Part shown: piece after piece, positions 7,738-15,583 of the stretch
Position numbering within the stretch: the stretch's first letter is position 1
Layout of the letters: each line of letters begins with the position of its first letter
From: Reyranella sp.
Lineage (GTDB): Bacteria; Pseudomonadota; Alphaproteobacteria; Reyranellales; Reyranellaceae
DNA length: 16,523 nt
Assembly (NCBI GenBank): GCA_016780605.1
Contig: JADHLS010000026.1
Location: 1-16,523 of the forward strand
Direction: 5' to 3'
The notes under the pieces: model-generated
What the model saw: only the letters and a program-made list of their open reading frames with translations
Told to the model about the DNA's origin: nothing
Database searches by the model: none
Program-made: the position numbers and the translations under genes

Positions 7738-8489
7738 CAGGCCGCCTCGCTGCCGAGATAGGCCTCTTGCACGGCCCGGTTGGCGCGGATCTCAGCCGGC
7801 GGCCCTGACGCGATGATCTCGCCGTAAACCAGGACGGTGATCACGTCGGCCAGGCCAAACACCACGTTCATGTCGTGTTCGACCATCAAGAGCGTCTTAC
7901 CCTCCGACACGGAGCGGATCAGCCGTACCGCGTGCTCGGTCTCGCTGTGGCTCATGCCCGAGGTCGGCTCGTCGAGCAGGATGATGTCGGCGCCGCCCGC
8001 CACGGTGATGCCGATCTCGAGCGCGCGCTGTTCGGCATAGGACAGCAGCCCCGCTGGCACGTTGCGGCGGTCCTGCAGGCCGAGCCGCTCCAGCACCTGG
8101 TCGGCCTCTTCGTTGAGCGCCCGCGCGCCGCCCAAGAGGTGCCAGAACGAGTAGCGGTAACCGCGCGCCCAAAGCAGCCCGCAGCGGATATTCTCGAACA
8201 CCGACAGCCTGGGGAAGATCGATGTGATCTGGAAGCTGCGCGACAGTCCCAGCCGGTTGATCTGGTGCGCCGGCAGCCCGTGGATCGACTGGCCGTTGAT
8301 CTCGATCGTGCCCGAGCTGATCGGGAAACGACCACTGATCAGATTGAACAGGGTCGTCTTTCCGGCTCCGTTTGGCCCGATCATGGCGTGGCGCTCGCCG
8401 CGCGCGATGGCGAGATCGACGCCGCGGATGATCTTGGTGGCGCCGAAGCTCTTCTCGACTCCGCGCAGAGTGATTGCGCCGCCGCTCAT
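7737..8489 (-). CDS. livG: Branched-chain-amino-acid-type ABC transporter ATPase (LivG-like)
   Basis: This 250-residue ATPase pairs with LivF. It shows Walker A GPNGAGKT (38-45) with the normal Lys44, the LivG-type sequence SRSFQITSIFPRLSVFENI (about 83-101), a divergent signature LSYAEQRALEIG, Walker B IILLDEPTSGM and switch histidine in VEHDM. The C-terminal NRAVQEAYLG motif is typical of LivG. I start it at ATG 8489, which overlaps the livM stop by 4 bp (ATGA); an in-frame ATG at 8609 would lie deep inside livM and adds residues with no family resemblance. The ribosome-binding site is weak, as expected for coupled translation. Its stop shares a base with the livF start. Confidence 0.94.
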   Translation of the reverse strand: MSGGAITLRGVEKSFGATKIIRGVDLAIARGERHAMIGPNGAGKTTLFNLISGRFPISSGTIEINGQSIHGLPAHQINRLGLSRSFQITSIFPRLSVFENIRCGLLWARGYRYSFWHLLGGARALNEEADQVLERLGLQDRRNVPAGLLSYAEQRALEIGITVAGGADIILLDEPTSGMSHSETEHAVRLIRSVSEGKTLLMVEHDMNVVFGLADVITVLVYGEIIASGPPAEIRANRAVQEAYLGSEAA

Positions 8490-9811
8490 ACCGGCAACCC
8501 GCGCGCCTTGGCTTCTTCCATCAGCGCGTCCCAGCGTGCCCGGAAGACTCGTGCCTCGCGGCGCATCCATAGCCCGCCTGCCACCAGCATCGCCGCGCCG
8601 ATCGCCCAAGGCAGCCCATTGTGCGGATCGATCGGCTGGCCGCCGATCGCGAGCGACTTGTTCTGCGCCGAGCCGATCGTGGCGAGCTGCGCCAGCTCGA
8701 CCAAGGTAACGAAGCCGAGCACCAACAGCAGGCCGGGTGGCAGGATGCGGGCATACGGCACCGCAAGCTCGCCAAGTCGTCCCATCCGCGCGATCGGCTC
8801 ATGGCGGGCGACGATGCCCATGATGCCGCCGGGCGCAAACATCACCATGACGATGAACAGCACACCGACATAAAGCAGCCAGGCGTTGCTGATCAGGCTG
8901 ACGCCGCTTTGCAGCAACACGACCACTATTGTGCCGAGGAACGGTCCGAGGAAGCTGCCGGCGCCGCCGATATAGGCCGCCAACAGCGCCGTCGCCGACT
9001 TGGCGGCGGCGACGGTGTCGAAAGTGACGATCTCGTAAACCAACACGTACAGCGCTCCGCCGATACCTGCGAAGAAACCCGACAGCGTAAATTGGTAGAA
9101 GCGGATCATGCGCGGGTCGTAGCCGACGAACTGGGTGCGCTCGAAGTTGTCGCGTTGCGCGTTGGCCATGCGTCCAAGCGGCGTCTGGGTTTGCAGTCGC
9201 ATCAGCATCGTCGCGATCACGGTCCAGGCCACGACCAGGCAGTAGACCTGCCACGGCGTGCTGTATTCGATCCCGAACAGGCTTTGGCCGGTGACGCGAT
9301 CGGTGCTGATGCCGCCCTCGCCGCCGAAGAAGCCCATGAACATCAATGCACATGCCGCGACCAGCTCACCCAGCCCCATGGTAATCATGGCGAAGGCGGT
9401 GGCGCGCTGCTTGGTGACGACGTAGCCAAACACTGCGCCGAACACGAGCCCGCCCAGGCCGCCGGCCAGCGGGATCAATTCGACCGGCAACCAGAACAGG
9501 CCGGCCTTGGCGGCGTTCAAGGTGTGCGCGGTGCAGTAGCCGCCCAGGCCAAACAGGATGGCGTGGCCGAATGAGAGGAGGCCGGTCTGGCCCATCAGCA
9601 TGTTGAAGGAGAGGGCGAACACCGACATCAGGCCGATCTCGCTCAGCATGGTCAGCGCGAAGCCGGAATGGCGACCCTTCGACCAGTCGAAAAACAGCCA
9701 CGGAATCGCCAGCGCCAGCACGATGGCAGCCAGCCACAGCCAGTGGCGGCGTAGCAGCGCAGGCGCGCGGGCCGCAGCGAGCGGCGCGGTGGAGGTCGTA
9801 TCAGCACTCAT
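8486..9811 (-). CDS. livM: Branched-chain-amino-acid-type ABC transporter permease (LivM-like) with C-terminal extension
   Basis: This 441-residue inner-membrane permease forms the channel with LivH. The core (about 25-336) has many hydrophobic helices, the LivM hallmark GQTGLLSFGHAILFGLGGY (74-92), and a cytoplasmic loop GRMANAQRDNFERTQFVGYD (213-232) that contacts an ATPase. Typical LivM proteins run to about 320-350 residues and end near the MFAPGGIMG segment, found here at 324-332. An additional 105 or so residues follow, with two hydrophobic stretches (about 357-373 and 401-415) and a charged tail (MRREARVFRARWDAL). The ATG at 9811 overlaps the livH stop by 4 bp, and the gene overlaps livG by 4 bp. 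Confidence 0.93.
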   Translation of the reverse strand: MSADTTSTAPLAAARAPALLRRHWLWLAAIVLALAIPWLFFDWSKGRHSGFALTMLSEIGLMSVFALSFNMLMGQTGLLSFGHAILFGLGGYCTAHTLNAAKAGLFWLPVELIPLAGGLGGLVFGAVFGYVVTKQRATAFAMITMGLGELVAACALMFMGFFGGEGGISTDRVTGQSLFGIEYSTPWQVYCLVVAWTVIATMLMRLQTQTPLGRMANAQRDNFERTQFVGYDPRMIRFYQFTLSGFFAGIGGALYVLVYEIVTFDTVAAAKSATALLAAYIGGAGSFLGPFLGTIVVVLLQSGVSLISNAWLLYVGVLFIVMVMFAPGGIMGIVARHEPIARMGRLGELAVPYARILPPGLLLVLGFVTLVELAQLATIGSAQNKSLAIGGQPIDPHNGLPWAIGAAMLVAGGLWMRREARVFRARWDALMEEAKARGLPV

Positions 9812-10755
9812 GTGTCGCGCGTTCCCATCAAGCCCCGCGGCTTGAAGACCAGGATCAGTATCAGCAGCAGGAACGGAAGCAGTGCGCCGACGCGCGGCAG
9901 CGGCACGGTCAACACCTCATGGAACGGCGTCGCTGAGGTCACGATAATGCCGAACTGCCTGAGCAGGTCGGCCGGCGAGTAGTCGAGCACCACGGCGAAG
10001 GTCTGGATCAGCCCCATCATCAGCGAGGCGATAAAGCAGCCGGTCAGTGAGCCCAGGCCGCCGAAAACCACGACGACAAACACGATCGGCCCCATGGTGA
10101 AGGCCATGGCGGGCTCGGTGACCTGGTAATTGCCGCCGATCACGCCCGCCAAACCGGCGAGGGCCGTACCGGCCGCGAAGACAGTGGTGAAAACGCGCGG
10201 CACGTTGTGCCCCAGCGCGCCCACCATGTCGGGATGGGTAAGCGCCGCCTGGATCACCAAGCCGATACGGGTGCGCGTCAGTCCGAGCCAGATCGCGCCG
10301 AACATCAAGAGCGAGATCAGCAGCATGAAGGCGCGGTAGGCCGGAAACTGCGTGCCGTAGATACTGAACAGCGGAAAGTCGAGGCCGGCCGGCACCCGGT
10401 AGGGCACCGGCAGCAGGCCCCAGGTCATCTGCACGACCTTCTCGATGATCAGTGCCAGGCCGAAGGTGAACAGCAGCTCGGCGATGTGGCCGTTGCGATG
10501 CACGCGCCGCAGCCCGTACATCTCGATCATCGCGCCGAGCAGCCCGCACAGGAGCGGCGCGATGATCAACGCCGGCCAAAAGCCGATATGCTGGCTGATC
10601 GTGAAGGCGAAATATGCGCCCAGCATGTAGGCGCTGGCGTGGGCAAAGTTCAGCACGCCCATCATGCTGAGAATGAGCGTCAGCCCGCTCGCCAGCATGA
10701 ACAGCAGCATGCCGTAGACCAGGCCGTTGAGCAGCGAGACGAGGAAGACTTCCAT
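9808..10755 (-). CDS. livH: Branched-chain-amino-acid-type ABC transporter permease (LivH-like)
   Basis: This 315-residue inner-membrane protein is the partner permease of LivM. The N-terminus has the LivH signature GLTLILSMMGVLNFAHASAY (24-43), and the rest is a series of hydrophobic helices ending in a short basic tail (FKPRGLMGTRDT). I chose ATG 10755 over the in-frame ATG 10782 because the sequence AGGAAGGG lies just upstream of 10755 and family members start with a short hydrophobic lead like MEVFLVSLLNG. The gap after the binding-protein stop is 64 bp. It overlaps livM by 4 bp. Confidence 0.94.
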   Translation of the reverse strand: MEVFLVSLLNGLVYGMLLFMLASGLTLILSMMGVLNFAHASAYMLGAYFAFTISQHIGFWPALIIAPLLCGLLGAMIEMYGLRRVHRNGHIAELLFTFGLALIIEKVVQMTWGLLPVPYRVPAGLDFPLFSIYGTQFPAYRAFMLLISLLMFGAIWLGLTRTRIGLVIQAALTHPDMVGALGHNVPRVFTTVFAAGTALAGLAGVIGGNYQVTEPAMAFTMGPIVFVVVVFGGLGSLTGCFIASLMMGLIQTFAVVLDYSPADLLRQFGIIVTSATPFHEVLTVPLPRVGALLPFLLLILILVFKPRGLMGTRDT

Positions 10756-10761
10756 CGGTAC

Positions 10762-10769
10762 CCCTTCCT
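10762..10769 (-). promoter_or_regulatory. Ribosome-binding site deciding the livH start
   Basis: On the minus strand AGGAAGGG sits six bases before ATG 10755. No comparable site precedes the alternative in-frame ATG at 10782, so the shorter livH product is favoured. Confidence 0.7.
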
Positions 10770-10819
10770 GACGCCGCTGCACCGTCCGGACGCGTGGCAG
10801 CCGGACGGCGCTACGCGGA

Positions 10820-12067
10820 CTAGGCCTTGGGCCGCTGCATCTTGCAGGTGGTCGGCTGCTCGATGTCCTTGGCCGGGATGGTGGCCTCGGTCGCCCAACC
10901 CAGCCCGGTCTTTTCTGAATCGTACTTCACGCCCCTCTTGAAGACGCCAACAAAGTACGGGCCGATGATCTGGTGGTCGTCCTTGCGCATCTTCGACTCG
11001 TAGCCGAGGAAGTCCTTGTGCTTCAGGTCCTCCATCGCGAGCGCAATCTTGGTCGGGTCAGTCGAGCCCGCCTTGTTGATCGCCGCTGCCAGGAACTCGA
11101 AGATCGTGCGGAAACCCGCGGCATAGAAATCGAACGGGTACTTGCTGCGGAAGTCCTTGGTCCACGCCTCGGCCTCGGCATTTCCGATCTCTGGCGCGAT
11201 GTTCTCGTTGAACGCCTGGACCGAGCGCACTTTGCCATCGCCGCCGGGGCCGATGGCAACCGCGCCGCCGGCAAGATGGGCGTACATCGTGTAGTAGCGC
11301 AGGTCGACGCCGGCATCGATGCCCGCCTTGATCAAGAGGTTCATATCGGGGCCCCAGTTGCCGGTCAGCAACGCCTGCGCACCCGACGCCTTGATCTTGG
11401 TGATGTATGGCGCGAAATCCTTGACCTTACCAAGCGGGATCAGCTCGTCGCCGACCACCTGAATGTCGGGCCGGAGCTTGGCTATGAACGCCTTGACATC
11501 ACGCTGCACCGACTGACCGAACAGGTAGTCCTGGTTCAGAAGGTAGACCTTGGTGACCTCTTTGGGCAGCGCCCGCACCATGACCTCGGCCTTTTGCGCC
11601 ACGTTGGCGTCGAAGCGGAAGTGCCAGAAGCTGCACTGCTCGTTGGTCAGCTCGGTCGCGACGGCGCCGCAGTTGATGTAGATGATGCGGTTGTCCGGGT
11701 TGCGCGCGTTGTGCTTGTTGACCGCCTCGATCAGCGCAGCGGCGATATTCGATCCGCTGCACTGCATGATGAACGGCATGTTCTGGTCGGTCGCGCTCTT
11801 GAGAGCGATCAGCGCGTCGGAAGGTTGCGATTTGTTGTCGAACGGCACCAGCTCGAACTTCTTGCCCAGCGCGCCGCCATGGCTGTTGATGTAATCGAGG
11901 ATGTAGTTCATCTGCTTGAGGTTGGCGTCGCCGACCTGTGCGAACGGGCCCGACAGCGGATCGGTGTAGGCGATCTTGATCGTGCCTTGAGCAAACGTCG
12001 GACCGGCAAAGCAGGTGGCAACCGCAAGCGCGCCAATCGCAAGTCGCGACAGCAATGACTGAAGCAT
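10820..12067 (-). CDS. ABC transporter substrate-binding protein, LivJ/LivK type (periplasmic-binding family 6)
   Basis: This 415-residue periplasmic protein delivers the substrate to LivHM. A classic signal peptide is visible (hydrophobic residues about 9-21, then PTFAQG) with likely cleavage after A26. The mature protein begins GTIKIAYTDPLSGPFAQVGD, the usual opening of type I HAAT binding proteins, and continues with alternating hydrophobic strands and helices of two lobes (YLLNQDYLFGQSV, ALLTGNWGPDMNLL). At least four cysteines are present (in MQCSGSN, INCGA, EQCSFWHF, TTCKMQ), which is more than typical LivJ. ATG 12067 is preceded by a very good GGGGAGGA site. The ligand cannot be assigned; this family also binds aromatic acids, amides, urea and short-chain compounds. 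It is first in the operon and is followed by livH. Confidence 0.93.
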   Translation of the reverse strand: MLQSLLSRLAIGALAVATCFAGPTFAQGTIKIAYTDPLSGPFAQVGDANLKQMNYILDYINSHGGALGKKFELVPFDNKSQPSDALIALKSATDQNMPFIMQCSGSNIAAALIEAVNKHNARNPDNRIIYINCGAVATELTNEQCSFWHFRFDANVAQKAEVMVRALPKEVTKVYLLNQDYLFGQSVQRDVKAFIAKLRPDIQVVGDELIPLGKVKDFAPYITKIKASGAQALLTGNWGPDMNLLIKAGIDAGVDLRYYTMYAHLAGGAVAIGPGGDGKVRSVQAFNENIAPEIGNAEAEAWTKDFRSKYPFDFYAAGFRTIFEFLAAAINKAGSTDPTKIALAMEDLKHKDFLGYESKMRKDDHQIIGPYFVGVFKRGVKYDSEKTGLGWATEATIPAKDIEQPTTCKMQRPKA

Positions 12068-12071
12068 CGTT

Positions 12072-12079
12072 TCCTCCCC
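12072..12079 (-). promoter_or_regulatory. Strong ribosome-binding site of the liv binding-protein gene
   Basis: The minus strand reads GGGGAGGA, ending four bases before ATG 12067. It is among the best Shine-Dalgarno matches in the window, in keeping with high expression of binding proteins relative to their permeases. Confidence 0.75.
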
Positions 12080-12128
12080 TCAAAGCGTTTTTCGACTTGT
12101 CGTTTGCAACAACGCTAACATCGAGAGG

Positions 12129-12145
12129 CAGGCTCGCCTAGCCTG
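12129..12145. repeat. Inverted repeat (6-bp arms, 5-nt loop) upstream of the liv operon
   Basis: CAGGCT (12129-12134) and AGCCTG (12140-12145) are exact reverse complements around CGCCT. It lies about 62-78 bp upstream of the binding-protein start, inside the 171-bp gap between the esterase stop and the liv operon. The position suits an operator. A T-run (12156-12160, plus strand) follows about 10 bases later, but no plus-strand gene ends here, so a plus-strand terminator role is unlikely. I could not identify a clear -35/-10 pair in this gap. Confidence 0.4.
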
Positions 12146-12238
12146 ACGGCGACCCTTTTTCGTGGAGGGAGTAGCCGGGAGGCATCACGATCGGCCGGCG
12201 ATTTCGCCCTCCAAGACTTGCGGGAGTGGCGCTCGCCC

Positions 12239-13384
12239 CTAATCGAGCAACGCAAGGTCGATCGCGTCGCCCATCTTGCAATAGCCGCTGTCGCTAGGGT
12301 GCAGGCCGTCGCCGCAATCGTCCTCGGCGCGCATCTGGGTCGGGATCTTTGGATCGCGCAACGCGGCGTCGAAATCGGCGACACCGTCGAAGGCGCCGCT
12401 TTCCCGTATCCACGCGTTCACCGCCACCCGATGCTTCTCCCGCGTCGGGTTCCAGGCGTTCGCCATGAAGGTCTCGTTGCCGAACGGCGTCAGGGTCGCG
12501 CCGATCAGCTTGATGCCGGCGCTGTGGGCCCGGACCGCCATCTGCTGCAGCCCGGCGATCATCTGCTCGGCGGTGACCTCCTCCTCGGGCCTCTTCCAGC
12601 GATTGCGCAGGTCGTTGGTGCCCAGCATGACGATGGCGTGCGTCACGCCGGGCTGGGCCAGCACGTCGCGGTCGAAGCGCCGCAGGCCGCTGTCGCCGCG
12701 AATGTCGTGCAGGATTCGGTTGCCGCCGAGCCCGTTGTTCGCGACGGCGATTGGCCGTCCACCGCGGGCAATGAGTCGGCGGGCGAGCTGGTCGGGCCAG
12801 CGGCAGTAGGCGTCGATCGTCGAAATGTTGCCGTCGGTCAGCGAATCCCCCAGCGCCACCACCCCGTAAGCCTCGCGGGAGGCGAGCACATCGACGCCGC
12901 ACAGGAAGAACCACTGGTCCGACAGATTGCCGACAGGCATCACCCGGTCGGCGACGAAATTGCCAGGTGGCGAGATGTAGTTCGTCTGCCGTGCATAGCG
13001 GCCGGTGATCGCGAAATTCGCCGGCACCTCGCCCGGCAGGTGAAAGCTGACCGCAAGGTCGGCCAGCGCCGGCACGGAGAGCTCGACCGGGTCGCTGAAC
13101 AGCACCGCACCGGCCGCGATAACGGCCGATTCGCTGCCGCCGAAGGTCAGCTTGCGGCTGCTGCCCGCGACGATCGCCGGCCCCTTGTCGCGCAACGCGA
13201 TCTGGGCCGCGCCGATGGTCAGCGGGCGATTGCCGTAGGCGTTCGAGACGCGCGCGCGCAATCGGTCGCCGCCGAGGCTGATGCGCGGGTTCAGGCGCAG
13301 CGTGTGGTTGTTGAACCCGACGACGCCTTCAGCCGGCGCCGGCGTCGCCGCCCAGGTGCCGACCCAATGCCTGTCGTTTGGCAC
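12239..13384 (-). CDS. SGNH/GDSL hydrolase, XynE-like esterase
   Basis: This 381-residue protein has an N-terminal beta-rich part (about 1-165) opening with HWVGTWAATPAPAEG and FNNHTLRLNPRISLGGDRLR, as in XynE-like esterases, then an SGNH catalytic domain. Catalytic blocks are visible: GDSLTDG with Ser181, NNGLGGNRIL with Gly221, LGTNDLRN with Asn257, and DGLH with Asp359 and His362. Family members remove acetyl or other acyl groups from carbohydrates or small esters. I start it at GTG 13384, six bases after GAGG and 11 bp after the amidohydrolase stop. The open frame extends upstream, but only across the amidohydrolase gene in another frame. No signal peptide is visible, although many relatives are exported. 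It is probably co-transcribed with the amidohydrolase. Fold and catalytic residues are firm; substrate is unknown. Confidence 0.9.
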   Translation of the reverse strand: MPNDRHWVGTWAATPAPAEGVVGFNNHTLRLNPRISLGGDRLRARVSNAYGNRPLTIGAAQIALRDKGPAIVAGSSRKLTFGGSESAVIAAGAVLFSDPVELSVPALADLAVSFHLPGEVPANFAITGRYARQTNYISPPGNFVADRVMPVGNLSDQWFFLCGVDVLASREAYGVVALGDSLTDGNISTIDAYCRWPDQLARRLIARGGRPIAVANNGLGGNRILHDIRGDSGLRRFDRDVLAQPGVTHAIVMLGTNDLRNRWKRPEEEVTAEQMIAGLQQMAVRAHSAGIKLIGATLTPFGNETFMANAWNPTREKHRVAVNAWIRESGAFDGVADFDAALRDPKIPTQMRAEDDCGDGLHPSDSGYCKMGDAIDLALLD

Positions 13385-13395
13385 GACCAACCTCG

Positions 13396-14538
13396 CTAGT
13401 TGATCAGGCCGTAGAACTTGCCGGCGTTCTCGCAGGTGATCTTGTGGGTGACGTCGGCCGGCAGGTGGCCGAACTGCTTGGCGATGTATTCCGAGGAATC
13501 CGGCCAGATGCCGTCGGGATGCGGGTAGTCGGAGCCCCACATCAGGGTCTCGACGCCCATATCCTCGATCAGCTTGGTGCCGACCCGGTCGTACTGGAAG
13601 GTGGCGCGGCATTGGCGGCGCCAGTACTCGCTCGGCAGGAGCTTCATCTTGATGTCGCGGTACTGGTCTAGATACTCGTTGTCCATGCGATCGATCAGGT
13701 AGGGAAGCCAGCCGATCCCGCTCTCGCCGAACACCACGCGGAAGCGCGGGAAGCGCTCGAACACTGCCGCTCCCATCAGCGCCGTCAGGATGTGGCCGAG
13801 CGTTATCTGGAACATGCAGATGCTGCTGTAGCGCATGGCCAAGCTGGCATCGCCGGTGGTCTGGGCGCGCAGCTTGGGATCGACCGACGGGAAGGTGTGG
13901 AAGTGCAGCGGCAGCTGCGTCTCGTCGATCGCCGCCCACAGCGGATCCCACATCGGATGCCACATGGGAGTCATGTTCCACGAGCAGCTGAGCTCGACAC
14001 CCTTGACGCCGAGCTTGGCGACGCGATGCACTTCCTGCACGGCAGCCGGGATGTCGCCGAACGGCAGGCAGGCCAGCCCGATCATGCGCTGCGGGTAGTG
14101 CTTGCAGAAGTCGATGATGAAGTTGTTGTAGATGCGCAGCATCTCGGCCGAGGCGCTGGCGTCCTCGAGCTTCGCCGCGGCGGCGAGCACGCCGTAGATC
14201 ACCTCGGCATCGACGCCGTCGCGGTCGAGTTCCTTGGCCCGCAGGTCGGGGTCTCCCGGACGGCGGACGCCCTTGTGCCCGGCCTCGTACAGGCCGGTCT
14301 CCGCCATGCGGTCGGCGCGGTGCTGCTTGCCGGGCTCATACTTGCGGCCGGCCGAGCCGACGCCGGCGACCAGGCCGAAGGAAGCGCCGTTGCGCGCGAC
14401 CCACTCCTTGCCGTTGGGTCCTTCGCTGACGAACGGCATCCGCTCCTTGAGTTCGGACGACGCTTCCGAGGTGAAGAGATCGGGCGGCAACCAGATCATG
14501 TCGAGATGGCAATCGGCCGAGATTCGCTTGTATTGCAT
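13396..14538 (-). CDS. Amidohydrolase_2 family metal-dependent hydrolase or decarboxylase
   Basis: This 380-residue TIM-barrel protein belongs to the family that includes ACMSD and gamma-resorcylate decarboxylase. Expected metal-site motifs are present: SADCHLD with D9 and H11, LPLHFHTF with H212 and H214, LGHILTAL with H249, and WGSDYPHPDG with D337. Members hydrolyse or decarboxylate aromatic and other carboxylic substrates with one divalent metal, in the cytoplasm. ATG 14538 is preceded by AGGGAG. A longer open frame upstream would cross the divergent gene and was excluded. It is followed by the SGNH esterase after 11 bp and is divergent from a second, ligand-poor relative. The reaction cannot be assigned, but neighbours suggest breakdown of an ester-linked or cyclic organic compound. 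Confidence 0.9.
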   Translation of the reverse strand: MQYKRISADCHLDMIWLPPDLFTSEASSELKERMPFVSEGPNGKEWVARNGASFGLVAGVGSAGRKYEPGKQHRADRMAETGLYEAGHKGVRRPGDPDLRAKELDRDGVDAEVIYGVLAAAAKLEDASASAEMLRIYNNFIIDFCKHYPQRMIGLACLPFGDIPAAVQEVHRVAKLGVKGVELSCSWNMTPMWHPMWDPLWAAIDETQLPLHFHTFPSVDPKLRAQTTGDASLAMRYSSICMFQITLGHILTALMGAAVFERFPRFRVVFGESGIGWLPYLIDRMDNEYLDQYRDIKMKLLPSEYWRRQCRATFQYDRVGTKLIEDMGVETLMWGSDYPHPDGIWPDSSEYIAKQFGHLPADVTHKITCENAGKFYGLIN

Positions 14539-14661
14539 CTGCTTCAACTCCCTATGCCACGGAGAACCCTTGCCAATGGATTGCAGAACGCCATCCTGCA
14601 CCCGTGAGGGTGCAGGCGTCGAGCAATCGCCACGAGAAATGCGCCCTTGAGGGAGAAACGA
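14539..14661. promoter_or_regulatory. Divergent promoter region between the two amidohydrolase genes
   Basis: This 123-bp gap must hold promoters for both the minus-strand amidohydrolase operon and the plus-strand amidohydrolase-like gene. It contains a perfect palindrome near its middle-right (14595-14616) and the plus-strand ribosome-binding site GAGGGAGA (14649-14656). I cannot point to a convincing sigma-70 promoter on either strand by eye. Confidence 0.6.
14595..14616. repeat. Perfect 9-bp inverted repeat with 4-nt loop, candidate operator
   Basis: CCTGCACCC (14595-14603) and GGGTGCAGG (14608-14616) are exact reverse complements around GTGA. It lies 46 bp before the ATG of the plus-strand gene and 57 bp before that of the minus-strand gene, so one bound regulator could control both. 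No T-run follows on either side, so a terminator is unlikely. It might alternatively act as an RNA hairpin in the plus-strand leader. Confidence 0.65.
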
Positions 14662-15579
14662 ATGCGACGAGTGATCGATCTGGAATGCGTTCTGCCGGCG
14701 GACGAGAACGGCGTGGCGCGCCAGTATTTCGGCGCCGCCGGCCATCGCATCGGCGAGGGCGATCCCGAACTGCTGCCGCCGCTGGAAGGCTACGGCTTCG
14801 CGAACTACCGCAACATCTTCACGCGGCGAGAGGGCGGCGCGCGCCAGCCCGAGGCCGCGAAGCCGGTTGGCAAATCGCTGGCGCAGCTCGTTGCCGAGAT
14901 GGACCGCGACGGCGTGCAGACCTCGGTGATCCACCGCATGCCGAACGACGTGCTGGCGAAGATCGTGCAGGCCTATCCGACACGCTTCTTCGGCCTCGCC
15001 ACGCTCAGCCCCTTCGACGGCATGCGCGGCGTGCGCGAGCTGGAGCGGCTGGTGCGCGAGGAAAAGGTCCAGGGCATGCGCGTCGGCGCGCTGTACAACA
15101 ACCTCGCCGCCAGCGACCGGCGGTACTATCCGCTCTATGCCAAATGCGTCGAGCTCGACATTCCGGTGCGCATCTACACGTCGATGAACTACGCCAACGA
15201 CCGGCCCTACGACCTCGGCCATCCGCGCCACCTCGACCAGGTGGCGATGGACTTCCCGGAGCTCAGGATCATTGCCGGGCTGGGCGGGTGGCCGTGGATC
15301 CCCGACATGGTCGGCCTGATGCGCCGCCACCCGAACCTCGTGTGCGACACCGCCTCGCACCATCCGCGCTACTTCGCCGTGGCGGGCTCGGGCTGGGAGA
15401 TGCTGCTGCAGTTCGGCAACACGCTCTTGCAGGACAAGGTGTTGGTCGGCTTTTCCGCCGAGCAGTTCGGCCTGTCGGTCCCGGAGATGGTGAAGCTCTA
15501 CGAGGCCCTGCCGCTCAAGGAAGCCGTGGTGGAGAAATGGCTGTACGGCAACGCCAAACGCTTCCTGCGACTCGATTGA
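14662..15579 (+). CDS. Amidohydrolase_2-fold protein lacking the expected metal ligands
   Basis: This 305-residue protein resembles the amidohydrolase_2 family in its layout: a VIDLECVLP strand at the N-terminus, LAQLVAEMDRDGVQTSVI (73-90), RFFGLATLSPFD (108-119), IPVRIYTS (167-174), LRIIAGLGGWPW (201-212) and a NAKRFLRLD end typical of these proteins. Every position where a ligand is expected appears changed: D-x-H is D6-L7-E8, the HFH stretch is RIY (170-172), the G-H-G stretch is LGGWPW, and W-G-S-D-Y-P is VGFSAEQ (262-268). ATG 14662 follows GAGGGAGA; an in-frame TTG at 14647 is less likely. It is shorter than its divergent neighbour (305 against 380). It could be a metal-free hydrolase, a regulator or partner subunit, or an enzyme using other residues (E8, D6, H91, H187). 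Confidence 0.82.
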   Translation: MRRVIDLECVLPADENGVARQYFGAAGHRIGEGDPELLPPLEGYGFANYRNIFTRREGGARQPEAAKPVGKSLAQLVAEMDRDGVQTSVIHRMPNDVLAKIVQAYPTRFFGLATLSPFDGMRGVRELERLVREEKVQGMRVGALYNNLAASDRRYYPLYAKCVELDIPVRIYTSMNYANDRPYDLGHPRHLDQVAMDFPELRIIAGLGGWPWIPDMVGLMRRHPNLVCDTASHHPRYFAVAGSGWEMLLQFGNTLLQDKVLVGFSAEQFGLSVPEMVKLYEALPLKEAVVEKWLYGNAKRFLRLD

Positions 15580-15583
15580 TGCC

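Noticed and set aside
12129..12160. Plus-strand hairpin plus T-run as a terminator
   Set aside because: No plus-strand gene ends here, the T-run is 10 bases after the stem, and the stem is only six pairs.
13385..13981. Upstream part of the esterase open frame, as a possible fused domain
   Set aside because: It overlaps the amidohydrolase gene on the same strand in a different frame and shows no domain; GTG 13384 has a ribosome-binding site and begins the conserved part.
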